DNA of 41,722 bases from Myxococcales bacterium (GTDB taxonomy: Bacteria; Myxococcota; Myxococcia; Myxococcales; JAKAPL01), in the NCBI GenBank assembly GCA_021783235.1, contig JAJXUD010000037.1, forward strand, positions 1-41,722, written 5' to 3'. Each line of letters begins with the position of its first letter. Position 1 is the first letter of the stretch. This document shows, in pieces, positions 1-8,170 of the stretch. A program made the translations under genes and the position numbers. The notes below the pieces were generated by a model. That model was not told where the DNA came from and ran no database searches. It worked only from the letters and a program-made list of their open reading frames with translations.

Positions 1-36
1 GCCAAGGTACGGACGTCGGGCGGAACCTGAGACTCG

Positions 37-82
37 GGCATGTGGCCTCCTTGCGGTGATGATAACCGCAAGGCCTCATGCC
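37..82. other. Extended hairpin upstream of the TonB operon
   Basis: GGCATG (37-42) pairs with CATGCC (77-82), and CCTTGCGGT (49-57) pairs with ACCGCAAGG (65-73) around a 7-base loop, with two further G-C pairs between the stems. No run of T follows on either side, so it is not a textbook intrinsic terminator. It could end transcription from a gene left of the window, or be an operator. The stem is read directly; its role is unknown. Confidence 0.45.
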
Positions 83-87
83 GTGGC

Positions 88-127
88 CACCGAAATCTGC
101 ACCCCTAACTTCGGTGACGTGCACCCC
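88..127. promoter_or_regulatory. Candidate operator: inverted repeat plus two direct repeats
   Basis: CACCGAA (88-94) and TTCGGTG (110-116) form a perfect 7-bp inverted repeat. TGCACCCC occurs at 98-105 and again at 120-127, a 22-bp offset, or about two helical turns. Both motifs lie just upstream of the TTGACA element at 144, a usual place for a regulator of an uptake operon. No known regulator motif is recognised. Confidence 0.3.
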
Positions 128-143
128 AGAGGCATCCGTTCGA

Positions 144-172
144 TTGACAAGCGAACGGGCGGCGCGCAAACT
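144..172 (+). promoter_or_regulatory. Sigma-70-like promoter of the TonB uptake operon
   Basis: A perfect -35 TTGACA (144-149) is followed after 17 bp by CAAACT (167-172). Exactly 6 bases separate the -10 from the GTG at 179, so transcription would begin at or next to the start codon and the first gene would be leaderless. The -10 matches TATAAT at only three positions; support comes mainly from the perfect -35 and the spacing. Confidence 0.5.
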
Positions 173-178
173 TCGCGC

Positions 179-451
179 GTGATTCGTCGCGTCCAGAGCG
201 CGCTGCTCCTCGGCGTCTTTCTCGCCGTGCTGACCGCGTCGGCGCGACACGACCACTTCGAACAACCGGACGGGTGCCAGGCTGCCGCCTGCGTCCTCTG
301 CAGCGGCGCGGTCGCCACGGCGCCAGGCGCCGCCGTGCTGGCCGAGGCCCCGGATCTGCCGCGCGAGACCGCGCGGTCGACCCCGGAGGATCCGCCGCTG
401 CCGTACCTGCGCAAGCTCGACCACTCGGGCGGCGCGCCGCCGCGCGCCTGA
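179..451 (+). CDS. Small His/Cys-containing membrane-anchored protein, first gene of the TonB operon
   Basis: About 90 residues. An N-terminal hydrophobic helix (VQSALLLGVFLAVLTASA) is followed by an exported segment with RHDHFEQ, then Cys residues in the pattern C-x4-AC-x2-C, and a Pro-rich tail. Short exported His/Cys proteins of this look (DUF2946-like) often precede metal-related TonB receptors, so a metal-linked role is possible but inferred. The open frame reaches back to 56, but the GTG at 179 is preferred because it sits 6 bases after a good promoter. It lies 99 bases ahead of the preferred receptor start. The family is not firmly recognised. Confidence 0.5.
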   Translation: MIRRVQSALLLGVFLAVLTASARHDHFEQPDGCQAAACVLCSGAVATAPGAAVLAEAPDLPRETARSTPEDPPLPYLRKLDHSGGAPPRA

Positions 452-550
452 GTCTCCGCGCGAAATCCCCGAAGAATTCCTCGCCCGATGCGCTCGACGA
501 GCGTGCGGGCGTCCACCTCTCCGCCCTCCAGGCAGTCCTTCGTGGCCGCG

Positions 551-3085
551 ATGCGCGTCCGGTTTCATCCCCGCCGCCTGCTGCTCCCCGCCCTGGTCCT
601 GGGACTCTGCCCGCGCGCCCTGGCCCAGGACGCCGGCGCGCCCTCCCCTCCGCCGCCCCCCGCGGAAGAGGACGCCGGCACGCGCCTTTCGCCGACGGCC
701 GGGCCAGACGCCGGCGCGGCACCAGTGCGTCTCGCGCCGGCCCAGGACGCAGGCCTCCCGCTCCCGCCGCCACCCGCGCCCACCTTTCGCGTGACCGGGT
801 CGGTGCACAACCCGCTCTACCAGCCGCTCGGCGGCGCCACCGTGGTCCTCACCGACCCTGCCGGAAAGACGCTCGCCGAGACCCGATCGAGCGGCCCGGG
901 CGACTTCGCGTTCCCGCCGGAGCCCCCGGGCTCGTACCTCGTCCGGACGACCTCGCCCGGCTTCACGCCCTCGCTCCTCGCGATCGATCTCGGCCCGAAG
1001 AGCGAACCGCTCGACGTCATCCTCGCGGCAGAGACCTCCCGCTACGTCGTCGAGGTCCACGAGCAGCGGGTCGCCCAGCCCTCCCGCACCGGCGCGAGCG
1101 TCCAGGTCGTCAGCCGCAAGACGCTCGAGGATCTTCCCGGCGGCAACGAGCGCGACCTCGCGACCGTGCTCACCACCCAAGCGGGCTTCGTCTACGACAG
1201 CTTCGGGGCGATCCACGCACGGGCGAGCCACGCCGACATCCAGTACCAGGTCGACGGGGTTCCGCTGCCGACCGGCGCTGCAGGACAGTTCGCGACCACC
1301 ATCCCGACCCGCCTCGTCCAGAGCCTCCAGGTGATCACGGGGGGACTGCCGGCCGAGTACGGCGACCAGCTCGCCGCGGTGATCGACATCACGACCCGCC
1401 ACGGGACGGGCAAACCAGAGGGGGAGGCAACGATCGAGTACGGCAGCTACCAGCACGTCCAGCCGGCCTTCGACTTCTCGACGGACGTCGGGCGGGCCAG
1501 CGTCTTCGTCGGCGGCAACTTCCTCTCGACCGACCGGGGCCTCGATGCGCCGGCCGTTTCGCCGATCCTGCACGACCAGCTGCTCGAGGGCTCGGCCTTC
1601 AGCCACGTCGACTACCTGCTCTCCGACAAGGACCGCCTCGAGCTGTTCGCGAACTACCTGCAGAACCGCTACCAGATCCCCATCGACCCGACGGTGCAGC
1701 CGCTCTCGGACGGACCGGCGGGGTCGGTGCGCGGCCCGGACGTCTACGGCAACCCCCCTCCCCCCTTCGTTCCGTACGGCGCGAACCCGACCGAGAGCGA
1801 GCGAGATGCCTTCGTCTCCCTCTCGTACGTCCACACCTATGGGGCGAACGAGCAGCTCCAGCTCTCTCCCTACGTGCGCGACTCCTACGGCGACCTGCTC
1901 TGCGACCCGGCCGGCTCGCTCGGGCCGACCGCCGACCCGGGATCCACCTGCGCGGATGTCTCGCGCGAGATCCTCCATGAGGGCGGAGTCGCGAACTTTT
2001 CTTTCGGCGGCGGCCACCACGCCTTCAAGACGGGGCTGCTCTTCGACGAGGCCCAGAGCCGCGTCGGCTACTCGGAGTACTTCCGAAACGACGCCTCACC
2101 CGAGGGCGGGGCTGACCCCTCGCAGACGGTGATGGGCGAGGACGACACCACGATCACGCTCGCGGGCGCCTACTTCCAGGACAAGATGACCTTCGGCAAG
2201 CTGACGGTCTTCCCCGGCGCCCGCTTCGACCTCTTGCAGGCCAGCTTCCCGGGCTCGGGCCTGGCCCCGGCCTTCATGGCCGGCCCGAGCCTGCGGCTCG
2301 GCGCCTCATATGCGCTCACCGAGGATCTCGTCCTCCACGGCTTCGCCGGCTGGCTCTGGCAGCCGCCCTCGGTGCTCGACGCCCCCATCGCGGCACGCGT
2401 GCTCGTCCCCGGCCTCGCCGGACAGGCGATCCCCTTCGACATCCAGCCCGAGCAGGACTGGTACGGCGAGTTCGGCGTCGCCGATCGCTTCTGGCGGCGG
2501 CTCACGGCGAGCGTGACGCTCTGGGGCAAGCTCACCAAGAACCAGCTCGACGACATCACCGTCGGCAACACGCCCCTGCTCGCGAACTACAACTTCCTGC
2601 GCGGCCGGGCCGCCGGCCTCGAGCTCGCCGGCAATGGCGATCTCAACTCGCACCTGAGCGGCTTTGCGAACCTGAGCTGGGAGATGGGCCAGGGCCAAGG
2701 GATCTCGTCGGCGACTTACCTCTTCACGGCGGCCGAGCTCGCGAATCAGCAGTGGCAGACGCTCGACCACGTGCAGAGCTGGACCGCCAACGCCGGACTG
2801 GACCTCCACGACACGAGCGGCGCGAACCACGCCTCGGCGCTGTTCAACTACGGCAGCGGCCTGCGCACTGGCGAAACGAACGAGTTCAACGTGCCGCCCC
2901 ACGCCACCATCGACGTCACGATCCGCCACCGCTTCGACATCGCGCTCCACCCCGAGGTGGCGATCGACGTCATGAACCTCTTCGACGAGATCTACGCCTA
3001 CCGGATCGCCAACGGCTTCGTCGGCTCGAGCTACGGGCCGCTCCGCCAGGTCGACCTGCGGCTCTCCGTCCCCTTCGGAGCCTGA
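551..3085 (+). CDS. TonB-dependent outer-membrane receptor
   Basis: About 844 residues. The order is: signal peptide ending at ALAQ, an Asp-Ala-Gly/Pro-rich linker, a carboxypeptidase-regulatory-like beta domain (about 75-150; GSVHNPLYQPLGGATVVLTD), a plug domain (about 170-290; LPGGNERDLATVLTTQAGF, YQVDGVPLP, ITGGLPAEYGDQ), then a barrel ending in a strand with terminal LRLSVPFGA. The protein should import a ligand across the outer membrane using energy from the ExbB-ExbD-TonB proteins encoded just downstream. An upstream in-frame ATG at 488 would add 21 residues before the signal peptide, so 551 is preferred. The ligand cannot be read from the sequence; plug plus regulatory-like domain fits the OmpA-related or SusC-like receptor groups. 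Confidence 0.9.
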   Translation: MRVRFHPRRLLLPALVLGLCPRALAQDAGAPSPPPPPAEEDAGTRLSPTAGPDAGAAPVRLAPAQDAGLPLPPPPAPTFRVTGSVHNPLYQPLGGATVVLTDPAGKTLAETRSSGPGDFAFPPEPPGSYLVRTTSPGFTPSLLAIDLGPKSEPLDVILAAETSRYVVEVHEQRVAQPSRTGASVQVVSRKTLEDLPGGNERDLATVLTTQAGFVYDSFGAIHARASHADIQYQVDGVPLPTGAAGQFATTIPTRLVQSLQVITGGLPAEYGDQLAAVIDITTRHGTGKPEGEATIEYGSYQHVQPAFDFSTDVGRASVFVGGNFLSTDRGLDAPAVSPILHDQLLEGSAFSHVDYLLSDKDRLELFANYLQNRYQIPIDPTVQPLSDGPAGSVRGPDVYGNPPPPFVPYGANPTESERDAFVSLSYVHTYGANEQLQLSPYVRDSYGDLLCDPAGSLGPTADPGSTCADVSREILHEGGVANFSFGGGHHAFKTGLLFDEAQSRVGYSEYFRNDASPEGGADPSQTVMGEDDTTITLAGAYFQDKMTFGKLTVFPGARFDLLQASFPGSGLAPAFMAGPSLRLGASYALTEDLVLHGFAGWLWQPPSVLDAPIAARVLVPGLAGQAIPFDIQPEQDWYGEFGVADRFWRRLTASVTLWGKLTKNQLDDITVGNTPLLANYNFLRGRAAGLELAGNGDLNSHLSGFANLSWEMGQGQGISSATYLFTAAELANQQWQTLDHVQSWTANAGLDLHDTSGANHASALFNYGSGLRTGETNEFNVPPHATIDVTIRHRFDIALHPEVAIDVMNLFDEIYAYRIANGFVGSSYGPLRQVDLRLSVPFGA

Positions 3086-3088
3086 CCC

Positions 3089-3298
3089 ATGCGACTGCGC
3101 CTGCTCGCCTCGCTCCTCCTCGCGCTCCTCGGCACGGTCCCCGCCTGTGGCAGCGGCCTTGCCGGCGACACGGGCCAGCCAATCCCCGGCCAATGGTGGC
3201 CCTGGGTCTGCCCCGACGGCGGCCTCGCGCCCGACGCCGGCTGCCTGCCCCCCTGCCCCGGCAACGGGGACGGCGGAACCGATGCCGGCTGTTCCTAG
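3089..3298 (+). CDS. 69-residue lipoprotein of the TonB operon
   Basis: Starts three bases after the receptor stop, so it is co-transcribed and probably translationally coupled. The N-terminus is a lipoprotein signal (RLLASLLLALLGTVPAC, lipobox V-P-A-C). The short mature part contains PGQWWPWVCPDGG and four more Cys residues in Pro/Gly/Asp-rich sequence. No family is recognised. Position between receptor and ExbB suggests an accessory part of the uptake system, perhaps at the inner face of the outer membrane, but this is inference. ORF boundaries and lipobox are clear. Confidence 0.75.
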   Translation: MRLRLLASLLLALLGTVPACGSGLAGDTGQPIPGQWWPWVCPDGGLAPDAGCLPPCPGNGDGGTDAGCS

Positions 3299-3319
3299 AC
3301 GATCCCGAAGGAGATGCTC

Positions 3320-4000
3320 ATGAACTCCCTGCCAATCCCCGGCCTCGACCTGCTCGAACGCGGCGGCGTCATGATGATCCCGCTCGCCGTCGCGGCGCTG
3401 GTGGCGCTCGTCATCGGCCTCGAGCGCGCCTTCGTCTTCCAGAAGGCCGCCATCACCAAGGCGGACGCCCTGCGCGAGAAGCTCAAGGCAGCCATCGCGC
3501 GCGAGGGGAGGCTCGGCGCCGTGAGGCTCCTGCGCGGCGAGAGCGGCGCGCTCGCCCGGGTGCTCCTCGCGGGGGCGAGCGCGACGAGCCGGCCGCACGC
3601 GGAGGCCGCGATGCTCGACGAGGGCCGGCTCACCCTCATGGAGCTGGAGCGGGGTCTCTCCGCGCTGGACACGGTCATCACGCTCGCCCCCCTGCTCGGG
3701 CTGCTCGGCACCATCACGGGCATGATGGGGTCGTTCCGGCTGCTCGCGGGGACCGGGGTGGGGCACCCGCGCGCGGTGACGGGCGGAATCGCCGAGGCGC
3801 TCATCGCCACGGCGACCGGCCTCGTCATCGCGGTCGTCACCCTGCTCTTCCACAACTGGTTCCAGGCCCGGCTGCAGCTCGTCGAGGCAGAGATCGACGT
3901 GCACGGCGACCTGATGCTGCGGCTGCTCGAGGATCCGGCGGCCGCCCGCGCGACGCCCGAGCCGCCCGCGGGCGCGGCGGCCCGGGTGGTGGAGGGCTAG
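3320..4000 (+). CDS. exbB: ExbB/TolQ-family proton-channel subunit
   Basis: About 226 residues with the MotA/TolQ/ExbB layout: a first membrane helix near the N-terminus (GVMMIPLAVAALVALVIGL), a long cytoplasmic loop, and two helices near the C-terminus (LDTVITLAPLLGLLGTITGM; ALIATATGLVIAVVTLLF). The LAPLLGLLGTITGM signature is typical. With ExbD it forms the inner-membrane proton motor that energises TonB. The start at 3320 is chosen over the ATG at 3314 because AAGGAG (3308-3313) sits 6 bases upstream of 3320 and directly abuts 3314. Followed by exbD after 3 bases. Confidence 0.92.
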   Translation: MNSLPIPGLDLLERGGVMMIPLAVAALVALVIGLERAFVFQKAAITKADALREKLKAAIAREGRLGAVRLLRGESGALARVLLAGASATSRPHAEAAMLDEGRLTLMELERGLSALDTVITLAPLLGLLGTITGMMGSFRLLAGTGVGHPRAVTGGIAEALIATATGLVIAVVTLLFHNWFQARLQLVEAEIDVHGDLMLRLLEDPAAARATPEPPAGAAARVVEG

Positions 4001-4003
4001 GCC

Positions 4004-4459
4004 ATGCGGCTCCGGGCGAAGCGGCAGAAGCGGAAGGTCCGGATCGAGATCATCCCGATGATCGACATCATGTTCTTCCTGCTCGTCTTCTACATGGTCA
4101 CCTCGCAAGCGATCGCCCAGCAGCAGGGGCTCGGCGTCGAGCTGCCGCAGGTCGCCCAACCCGGTGAAACCGCCGCCGCCGAGGTGACGCTCTCGATCGA
4201 CGCGAAGGGGACGATCTTCGTCAACGACCAGAAGGTCGAGCCCTCGGACGAGGCGGCGGCCGTCGTCCGGGCGATGGCGAAGAACCCACAGGGGCTCCTC
4301 GTCGTCCGAGCGGACAAGCACGTCGAGCACGGCAAGGTGATCGCCGCCATGGATCAGGCCCGGCAGGCCGGGGTGCGCCGCTTCGCCATCGCCGCCGAGC
4401 TCGGCAGCGACCCGACGGGCGCGGCGGCCGCCGCGTCGGCGGCGGGAGGCGCTCCCTGA
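4004..4459 (+). CDS. exbD: ExbD/TolR-family proton-channel subunit
   Basis: 151 residues: a short basic cytoplasmic start, one membrane helix with the motif IPMIDIMFFLLVFYMV, and a periplasmic ExbD domain (about 45-135). Asp21 in PMIDIMF is the expected proton-carrying residue of the ExbB-ExbD channel. An Ala-rich tail ends at the stop, which shares three bases with the proposed CTG start of tonB. Length and motif fit the family well. It acts with the ExbB encoded 3 bases upstream to drive the TonB system. Confidence 0.92.
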   Translation: MRLRAKRQKRKVRIEIIPMIDIMFFLLVFYMVTSQAIAQQQGLGVELPQVAQPGETAAAEVTLSIDAKGTIFVNDQKVEPSDEAAAVVRAMAKNPQGLLVVRADKHVEHGKVIAAMDQARQAGVRRFAIAAELGSDPTGAAAAASAAGGAP

Positions 4460-5208
4460 GCGCGAGGCTGCCAAGCTGGCTGCCTCGACGGCCGCCGCGT
4501 GGAATCGCCCTCGCGGGGGCGATCGCGCTCGAGGGCGCCGCTCTCGCGCTGGGCGCCCGCGCGCTGCACGGCCCGTCCGCCGATCCACCACCAGCCCGCC
4601 AGGCGCCCCCGGCCCCCATCGAGGCGAGGCTCGCCCCGCCACCGCCGCCACCAGCTCCGCCGGCGGTGAAGCCCATGCCGCCGAAGCCGGCGGGCGGCCG
4701 CCACGGCGTCCACCTGGTCGCGAAGCCGACGGCGCCACCCCCGCCCGAGGCGAAGCTCGGCAAGACCCCTCCCAAGCCCGGCGACAAGACCGCCGCCCCG
4801 CCGCCACCCGCCACCCAGAACGTCACCTCGGCCGAGCCCTCCGACCCGAATGGCGCACCCGGCTTCGGCAAGGGCGCGCAGGGGCAGGGCCGCGGCAAGG
4901 GGCCACCCGCGCGGGCGCCCAGGCCACCTCCGCCGCCGGAGAACCGGCCGCCGGAGGTCGTCGACCACCCGACGCCCGTGCTCCCTGCCGACCTCCGGGC
5001 CGAGGAGTTCCGCGGCCAGGCGCTCATCCTCTTTCTGGTCGACGCCGAGGGCAACGCGAAGCCCCACCTGCTCCAGAGCACCGGCAATGCCCAGGTCGAC
5101 GCGCTCGCGCTCGACGCCGCGCGGCGCTGGCGCTTCAAACCCGCCCTCCAGGAGGGCAAGCCGACCCCTGCCCAGATCCAGGTGGAGCTCGCGATCAGCG
5201 TCGAGTGA
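4456..5208 (+). CDS. tonB: TonB energy-transducing protein, apparent CTG start
   Basis: About 250 residues: an N-terminal membrane anchor (RGIALAGAIALEGAALALGA) after a basic stretch, a long Pro/Lys-rich periplasmic spacer, and a TonB C-terminal domain (about 175-250; VLPADLRAEEFRGQALILFL, ARRWRFKPA). It would carry energy from ExbB-ExbD to the receptor. The first ATG in frame is at 4666, which would remove the anchor. Upstream the frame stays open but holds no ATG, GTG or TTG near the anchor. CTG at 4456 overlaps the exbD stop and has GGGAGG (4444-4449) 6 bases before it, the best start available. A mutated or mis-sequenced ATG/GTG is the alternative. Confidence 0.82.
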   Translation: MSARLPSWLPRRPPRGIALAGAIALEGAALALGARALHGPSADPPPARQAPPAPIEARLAPPPPPPAPPAVKPMPPKPAGGRHGVHLVAKPTAPPPPEAKLGKTPPKPGDKTAAPPPPATQNVTSAEPSDPNGAPGFGKGAQGQGRGKGPPARAPRPPPPPENRPPEVVDHPTPVLPADLRAEEFRGQALILFLVDAEGNAKPHLLQSTGNAQVDALALDAARRWRFKPALQEGKPTPAQIQVELAISVE

Positions 5209-5284
5209 ACGGGCCCCGCCGTCTCGCACACGGGCGCCCCCTCCCGTCAGCGCCAGCCCCCCGGCTCGAGGCCTCCCGGGGCCG

Positions 5285-8170
5285 CTACCGCAGTGCGTAC
5301 AGGTTGCCGTCGTCGGCCGCGAAGTAGACCGTGCCGTCGCTCCCGATGGCTGGCGACGAGTTGACCGGCTGCCCGACGTTAAACTTCCACTTGAGCTGCC
5401 CGCTCTGCCCGTCGATCGCGTAGAAGTTGCCGTCGGTCGAGCCGACGAAGACCGTGCCGTCGCCGCCCACGGCGGGCGAGCCGAGCACGAGGCCCGTCGG
5501 GAAGCGCCAGCGCTGCGTGGCGTTCCCTTGCCCCGAGGACGGCGGGTCGAAGGCGTAGACGCCGTCGAGGTAGCCCATCACGAGGCCGCCATCCCCGAGC
5601 GCCGCCGGCGAGGAGTAGCCCACGGTCGCCGAGTGGTACTTCGAGACGTATGGCGCGGCCGGCGGCACCATCGACGGCAGCTGCATGCCCCAGTCCTGCC
5701 CGCCGGTCTGGAGGTTCACCCCGACGATTCCGCCGACCACGTTCGAGCAGCTCGTGTCGTAGCCCGAGAACTGCACCACCGCGTCATTCCCGAGGATGAG
5801 CGGCGAGCCCTTGCTGTCGTTCTCGCAGCTCTGGCCCTTCGCCGCCCAGCCGGTCGTCATCTGCCCGTTGCCCGTCTTCATGCCCCAGAGCTGGTTGCCC
5901 TGCGGGTCGAACGAGACCACGAAGCCGCCCCACGAGAAGACGCTCTGGCTCGTGTCCGTCAGCGCCCCCGAGAAGCTCTCCACGTGGGCCGGCTGCTGCG
6001 TCTCCTTGGCCGACCACTTCAGCGTCGGGGCGCCGCTCTGGATCCCCGTGTAGGCGTCGCAGCCGGGCTGGTCGTCATCGAAGAGGTAGAGCACGCCGTT
6101 CGCATCGAGCCCGGGGCAGGTGTCGAAGCCGTCGTTGATCTTGAAGCTGCCGCACTGATCCACGCAGCTGCTCTGGCCGGAGGCGTCGAAGGAGCAGGGA
6201 CAGGTCGTGCCGCCGACCGCCTGCACACCCGACCAGAGGATGCTCCCGTTCGCCCCGACGTGGAAAAATTCCGGGTAGCTCGTCTGCTCGCCACCGCTCA
6301 TCAGGAAGATCGACCCGTCCGCGACGATGGTCGGTGTCGCCTCCTGCGCCGAGTTCTCCGGTCCCGTCACCGGCGTCGACCAGATCGTGCTTCCCGAGGG
6401 CCCGTCCACCGCCACGAGCTGCCCCGCCCCCGGCGGCTGATTCTGGTAGACGTTGTTGATGTTGTAGCTGCCGAAGCCCAGCATGTAGACGACGTCGTCG
6501 CCGCTGTTCGCGTCCTTGCCGATCGCCGGCGAGTGGATGTAGGTCGCGAGCTCCCCGGGCGCCCCCACCGGCGCGCCGAGCGACACCTTCCAGGCCACCT
6601 TCCCCTGATTTCCGCTCGTGTCCGCCGTCGTGTAGCCCGTGTTCGCGTTGTCGTGGTGCCACTTCGGCCAGGCGGTCGCCGCGTAGGCCGGGTTCTGCTC
6701 CGCGGCCGTGAGCGGCACCTTGATGGCCGGCAGCAACGGGTCGCTCGTCTGCATCGACAGATCCGCGTTGCGCTGCAGCGGCGGGGAGCCGTTCGCCGGC
6801 GCGAAGCTCACCGTCAACGCCTGCGACTGGCCGGGGCCGAGCGCGAGCTGCGCGACCGCGCCCCCGGCCAGCGCGAACTCGTTGTAGGCGTCGTTCGGGT
6901 TCACGTCGATCCCCGAGAGCACGCAGGTCGACGGGCCGTTGTTCGCGAGCGTCACCGTCTTCTGCGCCGTCCTGCCCGACAGCACGGTTCCGAAGGCGAC
7001 CTGCGGCGGCGAGGCCGTCACCTGCTGGCACGGGCTCCCCGAGGCCCCGGAGGTGATCGGCAGCTGCGCCGTCTTCGCGAGGCTCCCGACCGAGTAGGGG
7101 ATCAGCGCCACGTCGTTCACCGTGCTCTGCGCCGAGGGAGCCGTGTAGGTGACGAGGAAGTAGGCGCTCGCCGGACTTCCGCCGGGCGTCAGCGCCGCCG
7201 GCCAAGGCGAGGCGGCGAAGCTCGCGTCGGTCGGCGTCAGGGTCAACCCGGCCGTCCCGTTCTTGAGCGACGGCGGCGCGGTGAGCGTGGCCACGAGCGG
7301 GTTCTGGGCGCTCGCGGGTAGCCCGGTGGCCGTCACCACCACGTGCGCCGTGGTCGGCTGGCCCGCCGGCGGCTGGTTGAACTGGACGTAGGGCTGGTTC
7401 GTGTCCTGGTCCATCACCACGAGCTGCGTGTCCACCCCCGTCCCCGTCAGGGCGACCGTCACCGGCGCGCAGCCGTCGCAGGCCGCGATCGAGAGCTGCG
7501 CCTGCTCCGCCTGCGTCGCTGTCGGCGCGAAGACCACGCTCACCGTGAACGAGGTGCCCGGGGCCACGTTCGCCTGCGGCCCGCTCGGCGTCGCCTGAAA
7601 GTCGCCGCCCGGCGGCGTCACCGTGATCGTCTCCGCGGCCGACGATCCGTTCGTCACCGTCACCGTCTGCGGCGCCGACTGGGTCTGGACCTGCACCTCG
7701 CCGAAATCGAGCTCGCTCGGCGTCACCGAGACCGAGTACGAGAACGAGCTGCCCGTCAGCGTCACCGGGTAGGCCGGCGTCTCACCCGAATCCGTCGCGA
7801 GGGTCAGGGTCGCCTGATGGCTCCCGTCGGACTGCGGGGCGAACGTGACCGTCATCGCGACGCTGGCCCCCGGGAGCAGCGAGACCTTCCCCTGCGGCAG
7901 CGCCGCCACGAAGCTCGCGTCGCCCTTCACCGTGGCCGACAGGAGCGTCAGCGGCCCCGCGCCGCCGTTCGTCACCGTGAGCGGCTTCTGGTGGGTCGTC
8001 CCCGTCCCCACCGTCCCGAAGTCCATCGGGTTCGGCGCGGCCTCGGCGAGCCCGTCGACCGCCTTGAGACCGCCGCCACCCGGGCCACCGCCCGCGGTGT
8101 GCTTGCAGCAGCCCGCGGCGGCGAGCGCCATGGAGAGGGCCAGGATCCAGCTCGAACGCGTCGGGGTCAT
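5285..8170 (-). CDS. Large surface lipoprotein: ASH-type domains plus PQQ-like beta-propeller
   Basis: 961 residues. The lipoprotein signal ends at MALAAAGC (Cys21). At least three choice-of-anchor D/ASH-like beta-sandwich repeats follow, each beginning with an FG-x-V motif (MDFGTVGTG near 50, LDFGEVQVQ near 155, VAFGTVLSG near 395). Residues about 495-961 form a PQQ-like propeller with repeated blades (SPAIG, VYFAADDGNLYAL, VFVGSTDGNFYAIDGQSG). Several Cys pairs in the propeller (TCPCSF, SSCVDQCGSF) suggest disulfides. Last gene of the sigma-controlled chain; its ATG overlaps the previous stop (8167-8170). Such proteins are usually scaffolds or binding proteins on the outer surface; no enzyme activity can be claimed. 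Confidence 0.85.
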   Translation of the reverse strand: MTPTRSSWILALSMALAAAGCCKHTAGGGPGGGGLKAVDGLAEAAPNPMDFGTVGTGTTHQKPLTVTNGGAGPLTLLSATVKGDASFVAALPQGKVSLLPGASVAMTVTFAPQSDGSHQATLTLATDSGETPAYPVTLTGSSFSYSVSVTPSELDFGEVQVQTQSAPQTVTVTNGSSAAETITVTPPGGDFQATPSGPQANVAPGTSFTVSVVFAPTATQAEQAQLSIAACDGCAPVTVALTGTGVDTQLVVMDQDTNQPYVQFNQPPAGQPTTAHVVVTATGLPASAQNPLVATLTAPPSLKNGTAGLTLTPTDASFAASPWPAALTPGGSPASAYFLVTYTAPSAQSTVNDVALIPYSVGSLAKTAQLPITSGASGSPCQQVTASPPQVAFGTVLSGRTAQKTVTLANNGPSTCVLSGIDVNPNDAYNEFALAGGAVAQLALGPGQSQALTVSFAPANGSPPLQRNADLSMQTSDPLLPAIKVPLTAAEQNPAYAATAWPKWHHDNANTGYTTADTSGNQGKVAWKVSLGAPVGAPGELATYIHSPAIGKDANSGDDVVYMLGFGSYNINNVYQNQPPGAGQLVAVDGPSGSTIWSTPVTGPENSAQEATPTIVADGSIFLMSGGEQTSYPEFFHVGANGSILWSGVQAVGGTTCPCSFDASGQSSCVDQCGSFKINDGFDTCPGLDANGVLYLFDDDQPGCDAYTGIQSGAPTLKWSAKETQQPAHVESFSGALTDTSQSVFSWGGFVVSFDPQGNQLWGMKTGNGQMTTGWAAKGQSCENDSKGSPLILGNDAVVQFSGYDTSCSNVVGGIVGVNLQTGGQDWGMQLPSMVPPAAPYVSKYHSATVGYSSPAALGDGGLVMGYLDGVYAFDPPSSGQGNATQRWRFPTGLVLGSPAVGGDGTVFVGSTDGNFYAIDGQSGQLKWKFNVGQPVNSSPAIGSDGTVYFAADDGNLYALR

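Noticed and set aside
2306-4807. 833-codon open frame opposite the TonB operon
   Set aside because: Low-complexity composition and complete overlap with well supported receptor, ExbB and ExbD genes; a GC-rich shadow frame.
5209-5284. Bidirectional terminator between tonB and the ASH/PQQ lipoprotein gene
   Set aside because: G/C-rich partial inverted repeats are present, but the stems are imperfect and there is no T-run on either strand.
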